A stretch of 47,879 nucleotides of DNA. Origin: Candidatus Eiseniibacteriota bacterium (GTDB lineage: Bacteria; Orphanbacterota; Orphanbacteria; Orphanbacterales; Orphanbacteraceae). This document shows positions 1 to 8,405 of the stretch, in pieces. Positions within the stretch are counted from its first letter, which is position 1. The number at the start of each line of letters is the position of its first letter. A model generated the notes under the pieces. The model was not told where the DNA came from. It saw nothing but the letters and a program-made list of their open reading frames with translations, and searched no databases. The stretch spans positions 1-47,879 of the forward strand of contig JAJRWB010000035.1 of NCBI GenBank assembly GCA_024276995.1, in the 5' to 3' direction. A program made the position numbers and the translations under genes.

Positions 1-1156
1 ATCCTTCGAAGCCGGCGGGAGAACCGCCGCCGAAGAGGGTGATGAATCCACCGGGAGCGATCGTCGTTCCCTCGGGGAAGACGAATTCCGACCCGGGAGC
101 GTCGTCGTCGGAAAGAACCCATCCCGAAAGATCGACATCCTCCCGGCCGGCGTTGTACAGCTCCACGAATTCATCCTCGTACGAGTCGACCGTCCCGTCG
201 CCGTTGACATCGCCCGGCGGGTCGGCGAGCACCTCGTTGATCGCCACGGGAGGGAGCGTATCCTCCACGCGGTAATCGCGGAGCACACCGGGCGCCCCCG
301 GCGGATCGTACGACGCATCGCCACCGTTGTCGGTGGCGCAGATGTAGTATTCCACCGCCGTGCCGTCCGGAAGAGGGGGGATCCATCCTTCGTACCAGGA
401 CTCGCCCGTGTCGGTCATCGGAACGAGAGAGAACGCCCCCCCTCCTCCGCGGTAGTAGAGCGAGACACCGGCCACGAACTGATCGTCGATGACCCGTGCG
501 CTCACGAGCACCGAATCGGCCGATCCCGGGTACGATGGGAAATGCGCGGTCCCGGTGATCACCGGCGGTCCCGATGAGGCGCCCCACGACGCGTTCGCCG
601 CCCCGGGTGTTCCGTAGTCGCCATCGCCGAACAGGTCGGTCACGTTTTCCTCCCAGTTCGCCCCCGCATTGTTCTCCGCGTCTGGATCGGAAAGCTCCAT
701 CGACGCTCCCGACGGATCGGGAAAGAACGTTCCTCCGTCGTACGCCACCGAATCGATCGTCGCCGATCCATCGCGGAGCACCACCCGGTCGGCGCCGTTC
801 CCGAGCACCACACCACCACCGTAGGCGTAATCGACCGGGCATCCGCCGTTCACCGCCGTGTCGGAGCTGCGTCCCAGAACGACGAATCCACCGGCCGCCA
901 CGATGAGCGTCCCCCCCGCATCGATCGTATGGCTCTCCCCTTCCCCATCGCCGACCGTCCATCCGTCGAGGTTCACCGGCGAGTCCGTCCGGTTGTACAG
1001 TTCGAACCACTCCCCCTGGCTGTCGCCGACGGCGGCCGGATTCTGCATGATCTCGGTGATCACCACGTCCCCGGGCGAGGCGGCGTTCGCCGCCGGAACG
1101 AAAGCGGCGAGAAACACTCCCGCCCACGCGAAACGAAGTCTTCTTCCCATACCCAT
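1..1156 (-). CDS. Secreted lamin-tail-domain protein (C-terminus beyond left edge)
   Basis: The frame is open from an ATG at 1156 to the window edge (385 codons seen, no stop). A Sec signal peptide (RRLRFAWAGVFLAAFVPAAN, then A) is followed by a first lamin-tail (LTD) domain: GDVVITEIMQNP, then EWFELYNRTDSPVNLDGWTV. A linker region contains a FlgD/Ig-like stretch (ADSVLVSARVIDDQF, YYICATDNGG). A second LTD follows (VAINEVLADPPGDVNGDGTV, then EDEFVELYNAG). The second LTD carries an EF-hand-like DVNGDGTVDS loop before the DEFVELYN strand, consistent with Ca2+ binding. LTDs are beta-sandwich modules common in secreted bacterial proteins of unknown role or attached to nucleases. GGAGG lies 8 bases upstream of the ATG at 1156; the in-frame ATG at 1150 is an alternative. 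No enzymatic domain is visible in the part present. Confidence 0.8.
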   Translation of the reverse strand, partial: MGMGRRLRFAWAGVFLAAFVPAANAASPGDVVITEIMQNPAAVGDSQGEWFELYNRTDSPVNLDGWTVGDGEGESHTIDAGGTLIVAAGGFVVLGRSSDTAVNGGCPVDYAYGGGVVLGNGADRVVLRDGSATIDSVAYDGGTFFPDPSGASMELSDPDAENNAGANWEENVTDLFGDGDYGTPGAANASWGASSGPPVITGTAHFPSYPGSADSVLVSARVIDDQFVAGVSLYYRGGGGAFSLVPMTDTGESWYEGWIPPLPDGTAVEYYICATDNGGDASYDPPGAPGVLRDYRVEDTLPPVAINEVLADPPGDVNGDGTVDSYEDEFVELYNAGREDVDLSGWVLSDDDAPGSEFVFPEGTTIAPGGFITLFGGGSPAGFEG

Positions 1157-1427
1157 CTCCTCTTCCTCCCTTCCATTGTAAAGATGTCTCGGTGAACGTC
1201 CTTTCCCTACGGGGCCGCGATTCCCCTTCCGTCCCCCTTTCCCGCGACGGACGGAGGAGCACGGAGCAGGAACCGTTCCATGTCGGGATCCCGGTGCGAG
1301 CGGACGGAGCGGCCGTCCGGCGCCTGTCGCCGGAGTTCGCCATCGATCGGAAGGGACCTCGGCCGGCCACGCCGTGTGCGGCACATGGTATCGCCGTGGC
1401 GAGTGGACGGGCGAATAGGGAAGGGAA

Positions 1428-2234
1428 TCAGCGGAAAGCGAACATGCGGAAGTAGGAGAGTCCCCCCGGCCCTCCTTCACCACCGGAGAGCCAGCTGAAG
1501 CCGAGGGCGAATCGACGCAGGAGCAGTTCGACCCCCGCGGCGACATCTCCCTCGTCATCCACCCTCGCCCGGAAAAGGAGGGTCCGGCCGGCGGCGAAAC
1601 TCGCCCCGGCGAAAAACGCCGCGTCACGGGGAGAAGTGTTCTCGGACATCCGGCCGCGAATGTAGAGCCCACCTCTCCCACCGGCCACGAGGATGGAAAC
1701 TTCCGTCTCGTAAAAGCGGTCGATCCGCTCGTCCCGGAAGGCGGCCCTCCCGAGGTTCCTCGCGGCGAAGAGAAACGCCATCCTTCCGGAAGTGCGAACA
1801 CCGTAGGAGAGATCGATACTGGAAAGGTCGCCCATGTCGGCGTCATCGGAGGTGTAAAACGTATACGTCACCCCGATGGCGGTGCGCGGATCGTACCGGC
1901 TCGCCAGCGACACGGTGTAGCGCCGCGCGCTCTCTTCCCCTTCGAAGTGAATCGATTCCGTGCCGAAACCGAATCGTCTCGAGCGGATGTAGAGCGTCCC
2001 GTCGCCGTCGAAGGAACCGTCCGTCTGCAAACGGCCGAACATCACCTCGGGACGCTCCTCCAGCGCGAGGAACGCAGGCGCACGGATCACGGCGAGAGCG
2101 GTCCGGTCCCCCGCGGCACCGCCCGGATCGAAGCGCTCCGCCGGGCCGATGAGACGCTCCGGCCCGATGGCGGCGGCCCCGGAAAAGGCGCCGCACACGA
2201 GGAGCATCGCGACGGGCAGAACCGAATATCTCAT
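1428..2234 (-). CDS. Exported beta-rich protein, possible small outer-membrane barrel
   Basis: About 268 residues with an N-terminal signal peptide (MRYSVLPVAMLLVCGAFSGA, then AA). The remainder shows alternating hydrophobic/polar strands separated by short polar turns (YTVSLASRYDPRTAIGVTYT, GRMAFLFAARNLGRAAF, ALGFSWLSG) and ends in an aromatic-rich strand (YFRMFAFR). This pattern fits a small outer-membrane beta-barrel; the FAARNLG element recalls PorV/PorQ-like barrels, but this is inference. The frame is open further upstream to 2450. However, GGGGAGGA lies immediately before ATGATG at 2237/2234, and the signal peptide begins there, so the start is set at 2234 (2237 is equally usable). It is divergent from the dehydrogenase gene at 2323. 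No function is recognised. Confidence 0.7.
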   Translation of the reverse strand: MRYSVLPVAMLLVCGAFSGAAAIGPERLIGPAERFDPGGAAGDRTALAVIRAPAFLALEERPEVMFGRLQTDGSFDGDGTLYIRSRRFGFGTESIHFEGEESARRYTVSLASRYDPRTAIGVTYTFYTSDDADMGDLSSIDLSYGVRTSGRMAFLFAARNLGRAAFRDERIDRFYETEVSILVAGGRGGLYIRGRMSENTSPRDAAFFAGASFAAGRTLLFRARVDDEGDVAAGVELLLRRFALGFSWLSGGEGGPGGLSYFRMFAFR

Positions 2235-2255
2235 CATTCCTCCCCGGTGAACCGG

Positions 2256-2284
2256 TTCTTCTATCCGGGGAAGAATGATATAGT
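2256..2284 (+). promoter_or_regulatory. Possible promoter for the dehydrogenase/ABC exporter operon
   Basis: In the 88-bp divergent gap a TATAGT hexamer (2279-2284) lies 17 bp after a weak TTCTTC -35-like element (2256-2261) and about 40 bp before the ATG at 2323. The same AT-rich patch could also serve the minus-strand gene. Only the -10 element is convincing. Confidence 0.3.
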
Positions 2285-2322
2285 CTTCTCTTCCTAAGTA
2301 CAGCGAAACCGGCGGAGGTCCG

Positions 2323-3342
2323 ATGCGCGCGGCGATTCTGGATGGAAAGGGAAATATACGTATCGGCGAGGCGCCGATGCCTCGGCTCGGGCGGGGCGGG
2401 GCGATTCTGCGGGTAACGGCGGTGGGCATCTGCGGCTCCGACCTCGTCAAGTTCGGCGGCGCACCGGCCGGAACGATTCTCGGTCACGAGGTGGCCGGCG
2501 TGGTGGAGCGCGTCGGTGCCGGGGTGAGCCGTTTCCATCCGGGCGACAGGATCACCTCGGCCCATCACGTGCCGTGCGGCCGTTGCGTCTACTGCCGGGG
2601 CGGGAACGAGTCGCAGTGCGCCTTTTTCCGGTCAACGAATATCCGGCCGGGCGGTTGGACCGAGTTTATCGCCCTGTCGGCACGGCACCTCGAAAAGGTG
2701 ACGTTCCGCATTCCCCGCAACCTTTCCGACGGGGTGGCGAGTCTCACCGAACCGCTCGGATGCGCGGTGCGCGCCGTGCGCCGCGCCGGAGCGCGCCGGG
2801 GCGATACGTTCGTCGTGATCGGGCTCGGCCCCGTGGGAATCCTGATCGCGGCGCTTTTCGTAAGAAAGGGGGTCTCCGTCTTCCTCCTCGATCGATCGGC
2901 GAAAAGGACGAGGATCGCCGCCGGTCTTTCCGGTGCCGTCGCGCTCCGCCCCTCTCCCGGCGGGGCGCTGCACCGAACGCTCCGAGCGACCGGCGGGAGG
3001 GGCGCCGACCAGGTGATTCTCTGCGCCGGGGCGCCCTCCACCCTCGCGCTCGCCCTCCGTCTCGTCCGCCGTGGGGGAAAGGTACACCTCTTCTCGGGCG
3101 TGCCGGGAGGAACAGGGGTGGAAGTGGATGTCAATTCGATATATAAGAGGGAGGTGGAGCTTTTCTCCACCTACTCTTCCACGCCGGCGGACCTGGCTGC
3201 CGCGTTCCGGCTGATCCGCCGCCGGGAGGTGCCCGCGGCCGGTCTGATCAGCCACACGCTCCCCCTCTCACGGATCGGGACGGGCATCGATCTGATCCGC
3301 CGCGGCGAAGCACTGAAAGTCATTCTCGATCCGTCGCGCTGA
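2323..3342 (+). CDS. Zinc-dependent medium-chain alcohol/polyol dehydrogenase
   Basis: A 339-residue MDR-superfamily NAD(P)-dependent oxidoreductase. The catalytic-zinc region is visible as GICGSDLVKF followed by the GHEVAGVVERVG signature. Structural zinc is supported by four Cys in CGRCVYCRGGNESQC. The Rossmann dinucleotide-binding loop reads VVIGLGPVGILIAALF, followed by an acidic residue at the end of beta-2 (VFLLDRSAK), which suggests NAD preference. Family members oxidise sorbitol, threonine, glycerol or other secondary alcohols; the substrate cannot be told here. GGAGG lies 4 bases before the ATG. It is the first gene of a plus-strand run with a second MDR gene (14-bp gap) and two overlapping ABC exporter genes. 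Confidence 0.85.
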   Translation: MRAAILDGKGNIRIGEAPMPRLGRGGAILRVTAVGICGSDLVKFGGAPAGTILGHEVAGVVERVGAGVSRFHPGDRITSAHHVPCGRCVYCRGGNESQCAFFRSTNIRPGGWTEFIALSARHLEKVTFRIPRNLSDGVASLTEPLGCAVRAVRRAGARRGDTFVVIGLGPVGILIAALFVRKGVSVFLLDRSAKRTRIAAGLSGAVALRPSPGGALHRTLRATGGRGADQVILCAGAPSTLALALRLVRRGGKVHLFSGVPGGTGVEVDVNSIYKREVELFSTYSSTPADLAAAFRLIRRREVPAAGLISHTLPLSRIGTGIDLIRRGEALKVILDPSR

Positions 3343-3356
3343 CCGGCCGGAATCGG

Positions 3357-4406
3357 ATGGAAAGGACGATGACGTTGGCCACCATGAAAACCGCCCTCTT
3401 CTACGGCGCCAGGGATCTGCGCATGGAAGAGACCCCGATTCCCCATCCCAAGCCGGGCGAAGTGGTGATTCGCGTCGAAACGGCGCTCACGTGCGGCACC
3501 GATTTGAAGACATACGTCCGGGGGACGCACAAGATGATTCCCACCCTCCCATCCCCCTTCGGTCACGAGTACGCCGGCGTCATCGCGGAGGTGGGGCGCG
3601 GCGTGACGGAACTCGAGCCGGGCATGCCGGTGGTGACGGCGAATTCCGCACCGTGCAACCAGTGCTACTTCTGCCGTCTCGAGCGGCACAACCTGTGCGA
3701 AAACCTCCGGTTCCTCAACGGGGCGTACGCGGAGTACGTCCGTGTGCCGAAGAGGATCGTTCGGCAGAATCTCTACCGCGTTCCGCCCGGCGTCCCCTTC
3801 GAAAGAATCGCCCTCCTCGAACCGCTCGCCTGCGTGGTCCACGGTGTGGAGAGGACGGGGATCGCCATGGACGACCGCGTAGCGGTGATCGGTGCCGGGC
3901 CGATCGGGTTGATGTTCGTCCGGTTGATCAAGATGACCGGCGCCGACGTGATCGTGCTCGGCCGCTCCCCGTGGAAGCTCGACGCGGCACGCCGGTATGG
4001 AGCCGACCATGTGATCGACGTCACCGCCGGCGATCCGGAGAAGCATGTGCGCGAGCTGACCGACGGGCGCGGCGTCGACGTGGTGATCGAGGCGGTCGGC
4101 CTTCCCGAAATCTGGGAGAGGGCGATCAATATCACCCGCCGCGGCGGGACGGTCAATCTCTTCGGCGGGTGCCGCAAGGGATCGGAAGTGCGGATCGACA
4201 CCCATAAGCTCCACTACGAGGAGAAGCGGATCATGTCGGTGTTCCACCACCCGCCACGGTATGTCGCCATGGCGTTCGACATTCTCCTGCGAGGGGAAGT
4301 GGACGAATCGGTTCTGATCAGCGACCACCTCCCGCTTGAGAGGCTCGCCGACGCCTTCGAGAAGATGGAGCGCCGCGAAGCGCTCAAAATCGCCCTCACC
4401 CCGTGA
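3357..4406 (+). CDS. Zinc-dependent medium-chain dehydrogenase, threonine/sorbitol dehydrogenase-like
   Basis: A 349-residue MDR oxidoreductase related to but distinct from its upstream neighbour. Catalytic zinc elements are TCGTDLKTYVRG and GHEYAGVIAEVGRG. Structural zinc Cys are in CNQCYFCRLERHNLC. The NAD-binding loop reads VAVIGAGPIGLMFVRLIKM, then VIVLGRSPWKLDAARRYGAD. The long shared domain order and GRGVDVVIEAVG are typical of L-threonine/polyol dehydrogenases. The start is uncertain: ATG codons at 3357, 3369 and 3384 are in frame. The last gives the usual family N-terminus (MKTALFYGARDL) but lacks a clear Shine-Dalgarno. Its stop overlaps the GTG start of the ABC exporter gene (GTGA), implying translational coupling. 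Substrate unknown. Confidence 0.85.
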   Translation: MERTMTLATMKTALFYGARDLRMEETPIPHPKPGEVVIRVETALTCGTDLKTYVRGTHKMIPTLPSPFGHEYAGVIAEVGRGVTELEPGMPVVTANSAPCNQCYFCRLERHNLCENLRFLNGAYAEYVRVPKRIVRQNLYRVPPGVPFERIALLEPLACVVHGVERTGIAMDDRVAVIGAGPIGLMFVRLIKMTGADVIVLGRSPWKLDAARRYGADHVIDVTAGDPEKHVRELTDGRGVDVVIEAVGLPEIWERAINITRRGGTVNLFGGCRKGSEVRIDTHKLHYEEKRIMSVFHHPPRYVAMAFDILLRGEVDESVLISDHLPLERLADAFEKMERREALKIALTP

Positions 4407-6139
4407 GAGAACTCCTCCGCCTGAGACCGTATCTCGCCCGCTACCGGCGCAGCTATGCCGTCGGCACGCTTCATGTGCTGATCACCAACGCGATCACCCT
4501 CCTCGGCCCGCTCGTGCTCAAACGTGCGGTGGACGAACTCCGGGCGGGCGTCCTCACGATGCCCCTCGCCGGGTACGCGGCGATCCTCGTCGGCCTCTCG
4601 TGCGCCCAGGGAATCTTCCGCTTCTGGATGCGCCGCGTGATGATCGGCGCGTCCCGCAGGATCGAGTACGACCTGCGAAACGACCTGTTCGAACACCTCG
4701 AGTCGCTATCCGTTCCGTTCTACGACAAGATGCGCACCGGCGATATCGTGGCGAGGGCGACGAACGATTTGAACGCGGTGCGTATGTTCCTCGGCCCGGC
4801 GATCATGTACGTGGCGAACACCGTTTTCACCGTCACCATCGGGCTCACCATGATGGTCTACATCGACTGGCGGCTCACGGTGGTGGCGCTCATCCCCTTC
4901 CCCGTCCTTTCGGTGGTGGTCAACCGGCTCGGGAAGCGGCTTCATACCCTCTTTGCCCGGATCCAGGAACAGTACTCCGCGATCAGCACGCACGTGCAGG
5001 AGAATATTTCCGGAATCCGGGTGGTGAAGGCGTTCGTTCGTGAGGAGGAACAGGTCGGACGGTTTCGTCTGTTGAACAACGAATTCATAAGACGAAATAT
5101 GTCTATGGTCAAACTTTGGGGCCTCTTCTTCCCCTTCATGGGTCTGCTCACCGGAATCGCCCTTCTCATCGTCCTGTGGTACGGCGGTATGCGTGTCATC
5201 GCGGGAAAGCTCACCCTCGGCGGTTTCGTGGCGTTCACCACGTACCTCGGCATGCTCACGTGGCCCGCCATCGCCATCGGGTGGGTGCTCAATATGATCC
5301 AGCGGGGCGCCGCGTCGATGGGAAGAATCGGCGAACTGCTCGATGAAACGGCACAAATCGCCTCCCCCCCGACCGCACGGGCCGTAGAGATCCGGGGGGA
5401 ACTCGAATTCGACGGCGTTTCCTTCGCCTACGACGACGAGCCGATCCTCCGGGGGGTCGATGTCGCGGTACACGCCGGCGAGACGGTCGCCGTGGTGGGC
5501 GGCATCGGGAGCGGGAAAAGCACGCTGCTGAGTCTCGTGCCGCGGCTCTTCGATCCGACCGAGGGGGAAATCCGGCTCGACGGCGTTCCCCTTCGCACGA
5601 TTCCACTCCCCCAGCTCCGCGCCGCCGTCGGGTTCGTACCCCAAGAGACATTCCTCTTTTCGATGACCGTCGGCGAGAATATCCTCTTCGGCGCCCCCAC
5701 CGTCGGAGACGACCGTCTCCGCGAGATCTGCGCCATCGTCCGGATCGAGGAGGATCTGGCGAAGTTCCCGAAGGGACTCGACACGATGGTCGGGGAACGG
5801 GGCGTTCTCCTGTCGGGGGGACAGAAGCAGCGGATCGCCCTGGCGAGGGCGATCGCCCGCGACCCGAGGATCCTAGTGCTCGATGATTCTCTCTCGAGCG
5901 TCGATGTGCGCACCGAGGAGGAGATCCTCGCCGGGCTCCGCCGTTTCCGCCGCGGCAGGACGACGCTGATCGTCTCCCACAGGTTGAGCGCCGTGCGCGA
6001 TGCCGACCGCATCGTAGTGCTCGAAAAGGGCGCGGTGGCCGAATCGGGAAGCCACGGGGAACTGATCGGCGGGCACGGCTTCTACCTGCGCCTGTACGAG
6101 CGTCAGAAACTGAAGCGTGAACTGGAGGGACTCGCATGA
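4403..6139 (+). CDS. ABC exporter half-transporter, degenerate-site subunit
   Basis: A 578-residue fused TMD-NBD type IV ABC exporter (MsbA/LmrA/BmrC-like). Six membrane segments lie in residues ~1-310. The nucleotide-binding domain has Walker A GGIGSGKST near residue 367, a Q-loop in VGFVPQETFLF, the canonical LSGGQ signature near residue 470, and Walker B ILVLDD near residue 490. The catalytic Glu after Walker B is replaced by Asp. That substitution, together with the noncanonical signature of the next gene, is the hallmark of heterodimeric exporters such as TM287/288 and BmrCD, where one of two ATP sites is degenerate. GTG start overlapping the previous stop; 4-bp ATGA overlap with the partner gene. 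Substrate (lipid, drug or peptide) unknown. Confidence 0.92.
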   Translation: MRELLRLRPYLARYRRSYAVGTLHVLITNAITLLGPLVLKRAVDELRAGVLTMPLAGYAAILVGLSCAQGIFRFWMRRVMIGASRRIEYDLRNDLFEHLESLSVPFYDKMRTGDIVARATNDLNAVRMFLGPAIMYVANTVFTVTIGLTMMVYIDWRLTVVALIPFPVLSVVVNRLGKRLHTLFARIQEQYSAISTHVQENISGIRVVKAFVREEEQVGRFRLLNNEFIRRNMSMVKLWGLFFPFMGLLTGIALLIVLWYGGMRVIAGKLTLGGFVAFTTYLGMLTWPAIAIGWVLNMIQRGAASMGRIGELLDETAQIASPPTARAVEIRGELEFDGVSFAYDDEPILRGVDVAVHAGETVAVVGGIGSGKSTLLSLVPRLFDPTEGEIRLDGVPLRTIPLPQLRAAVGFVPQETFLFSMTVGENILFGAPTVGDDRLREICAIVRIEEDLAKFPKGLDTMVGERGVLLSGGQKQRIALARAIARDPRILVLDDSLSSVDVRTEEEILAGLRRFRRGRTTLIVSHRLSAVRDADRIVVLEKGAVAESGSHGELIGGHGFYLRLYERQKLKRELEGLA

Positions 6140-7998
6140 GCCTCGGCGATCCTGTGATCCCCGACGAGGAAGTGATCAGCCGCTCCTTCGACGCGACGCT
6201 GATGAGAAGGCTTCTCCGGTACCTGAGGCCGTACCGCTATCGCGTGCTCCTTTCGGTGGGGCTGCTCCTCATCCTCTCCGGTCTGTCTCTCGTCGGTCCG
6301 TACATCATCAAGACCGCCATCGACGGCGCCATCGCCGCGGACGATCTTCCCCTCGACGAGAGGCTGAACACGCTCACGACGCTGAGTGCCCTCTTTCTCG
6401 CGGCGCTCGCCCTCGAATTCTCCGTCCGCTACGTTCAAATGCTGATCACCCAGTACGTAGGCCAGCGGGTGATGTACGACCTCAGGCTCGAGATCTTCAC
6501 CCATCTCCAGAAACTGTCGCTCACCTACTTCAACCGCAACCCGGTCGGCCGGCTGATGACGCGCGTCACCTCCGACGTGGAGGTGCTCAACGAAATGTTC
6601 ACGTCGGGGGTGGTGCAGATCTTCGGCGACATTTTTCTCCTCGCGGGGATCATCGCGGCGATGGTGCTCATCAACGCGAAGCTCGCGCTTATCACCTTTT
6701 CCGTCCTCCCGATGATCTTCTTCACGTCGTACGTCTTCCGGCGGAGAGTCCGCGATTCGTACCGCGACGTCAGGACCCGGCTCGCGAGAATGAACTCCGC
6801 CCTCCAGGAGAGCCTCACCGGCATGAAGGTGATCCAGCTGTTCACGGCGGAGAAGAGGAGTTTCGAGCGTTTTCGCGCGCTGAACGCCGACCACAGGGAA
6901 GCCCATCTGCGCTCCATTTTCTACTACGCCGTCTTCTTCCCGGTGATCCAGGTGATCGGCGCCCTCTCCGCGGCGCTGATCATATGGTTCGGCGGCCGGT
7001 CGCTGCTCGAAGGGGCGCTCACCTTCGGCGCCCTCACCGCCTTTCTCCAGTACACGTCCCATTTTTTCCAGCCGATTCGCGACCTGTCGGAGAAATACAA
7101 CGTCCTCCAGTCCGCCATGGCGTCGTCGGAACGGATCTTCCTCCTCCTCGACACGAAGCCGGCGATCACGGCGCCGGCTATCGGCGCCCCAGGCGGGAAG
7201 AAACGCACGGCTTCACAGGCGACGTCCCTTCCCCGGAAGGGAACGATAGAGTTCGACCACGTCTGGTTCGCATACAACGACGACGACTGGGTGCTCCGTG
7301 ACATCACGCTCACCGTGGAGGAAGGGGAGCGGCTCGCCCTGGTCGGCGCCACCGGGTCGGGGAAATCGACGCTCGTCACCCTCCTGGGGAGGTTTTACGA
7401 CGTGCGGCGCGGGGCGATCCGCGTCGGCGGCGTCGACGTGAGAGAACTCGATCCGGCGGAACTTCGGCGCCGGATCGGCACGGTGCTCCAGGACGTGTTC
7501 CTCTTCAGCGGTACCATCGACAGGAATATCCGCCTCGGCGACGAGACGATCTCGAGGGAGGAGATGATCGCCGCCTCGCGGATCGCCAACGCCCACTCCT
7601 TCGTGAGCCGTCTCGAGGGGAAGTACGACCACGTGCTGCAGGAGCGCGGGGTTGGACTCTCCACGGGCGAGCGGCAACTCCTCGCCTTCTCCCGGGCGAT
7701 CGCCTTCGACCCGGAGATCTTCGTCCTCGACGAGGCGACATCGAATATCGACAGCGAGACGGAAGCACTCATCCAGGAAGCGCTCGAGAAGATCATGAGC
7801 CGCCGCACGTCGATCGTCATCGCCCACCGCCTCTCGACGATCCGGAAGGTCGACCGGATCGCCGTGCTCCATCACGGCGAAATCCGGGAGATGGGGAGCC
7901 ACGCGGAGCTTCTCCGCCGGAACGGTCTTTACAGAAAACTCCACGATCTCGAATTCGGCGGCGGAACGCCCGGGCCGACCGGGTCGATTTCACGATGA
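6136..7998 (+). CDS. ABC exporter half-transporter, catalytically competent subunit
   Basis: A 620-residue TMD-NBD ABC exporter and partner of the preceding gene. N-terminal membrane domain residues ~25-330; a short linker rich in Gly/Pro/Lys; then an NBD with Walker [10 protein letters not shown] near residue 404, [12 protein letters not shown]-loop, signature [10 protein letters not shown] near residue 507, and Walker [12 protein letters not shown] near residue 530. Here the catalytic Glu is present but the signature deviates from LSGGQ. In a heterodimer this NBD's Walker motifs pair with the canonical LSGGQ of the other subunit, giving one active site, while the reverse pairing gives the degenerate site. 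The ATG at 6136 overlaps the upstream stop by 4 bp. Confidence 0.92.
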   Translation: MSLGDPVIPDEEVISRSFDATLMRRLLRYLRPYRYRVLLSVGLLLILSGLSLVGPYIIKTAIDGAIAADDLPLDERLNTLTTLSALFLAALALEFSVRYVQMLITQYVGQRVMYDLRLEIFTHLQKLSLTYFNRNPVGRLMTRVTSDVEVLNEMFTSGVVQIFGDIFLLAGIIAAMVLINAKLALITFSVLPMIFFTSYVFRRRVRDSYRDVRTRLARMNSALQESLTGMKVIQLFTAEKRSFERFRALNADHREAHLRSIFYYAVFFPVIQVIGALSAALIIWFGGRSLLEGALTFGALTAFLQYTSHFFQPIRDLSEKYNVLQSAMASSERIFLLLDTKPAITAPAIGAPGGKKRTASQATSLPRKGTIEFDHVWFAYNDDDWVLRDITLTVEEGERLALVGATGSGKSTLVTLLGRFYDVRRGAIRVGGVDVRELDPAELRRRIGTVLQDVFLFSGTIDRNIRLGDETISREEMIAASRIANAHSFVSRLEGKYDHVLQERGVGLSTGERQLLAFSRAIAFDPEIFVLDEATSNIDSETEALIQEALEKIMSRRTSIVIAHRLSTIRKVDRIAVLHHGEIREMGSHAELLRRNGLYRKLHDLEFGGGTPGPTGSISR

Positions 7999-8096
7999 AA
8001 TCGGTTGCGTCCCATGGGAGTTTCTGCTATCGTGGCGAATTCCGAGTGGTTTTTTCCGGTTTCCGGCCCCCCGGGGGCCTTCTGAGGAGAATGATC

Positions 8097-8285
8097 ATGG
8101 CTCGTCGCTGTGAAGTGTGCAACAAGGGCGTCATGTTCGGCCACAACGTGAGCCACGCCCACAACACCACGAACCGCCGCTGGCTTCCCAACCTGCAGCG
8201 GATCCGTGTGGTGGAGAATGGTGTGGTTCGGCGCCGCACGGTCTGCACCCGCTGCATCCGCACCGGCAAGGTCCGGAAGGCCTGA
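8097..8285 (+). CDS. rpmB: 50S ribosomal protein L28
   Basis: A 62-residue L28. It begins [20 protein letters not shown] and contains NRRWLPNLQ and a C-terminal CTRCIRTGK. The two CxxC pairs (CEVC and CTRC) form the zinc ribbon seen in the C+ form of L28. The frame is open upstream to 7995, but the conserved N-terminus and a GGAG placed 7 bases before the ATG at 8097 fix the start. It is monocistronic-looking: about 100 bp after the ABC exporter and convergent with ftsZ. Confidence 0.96.
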   Translation: MARRCEVCNKGVMFGHNVSHAHNTTNRRWLPNLQRIRVVENGVVRRRTVCTRCIRTGKVRKA

Positions 8286-8345
8286 TCGCCTCCCAGACCT
8301 CCCTCCCGGTTCTCGCGTCCGACCGGTGGATCTCCTCCTTAGGGA

Positions 8346-8379
8346 GAGAGGCCCCGCGGACGAATCCGCCGGGCCTCTC
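8346..8379. terminator. Bidirectional terminator-like hairpin between rpmB and ftsZ
   Basis: A perfect 9-bp stem (GAGAGGCCC at 8346-8354 with GGGCCTCTC at 8371-8379), a single C/C mismatch, then a further 5-bp stem (GCGGA/TCCGC) closing a CGAA loop. It sits between the stops of two convergent genes. There is no long U-tract on either side, so it may act as a weak intrinsic terminator or an mRNA 3-prime stabiliser. Confidence 0.6.
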
Positions 8380-8405
8380 CTTCCACCCTGGATTATCCGT
8401 GCCGC

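Noticed and set aside
171-1370. Long Arg-rich open frame on the minus strand
   Set aside because: Out of frame with the lamin-tail protein, composition is typical of a high-GC shadow frame (Arg/Gly-rich, no motifs).
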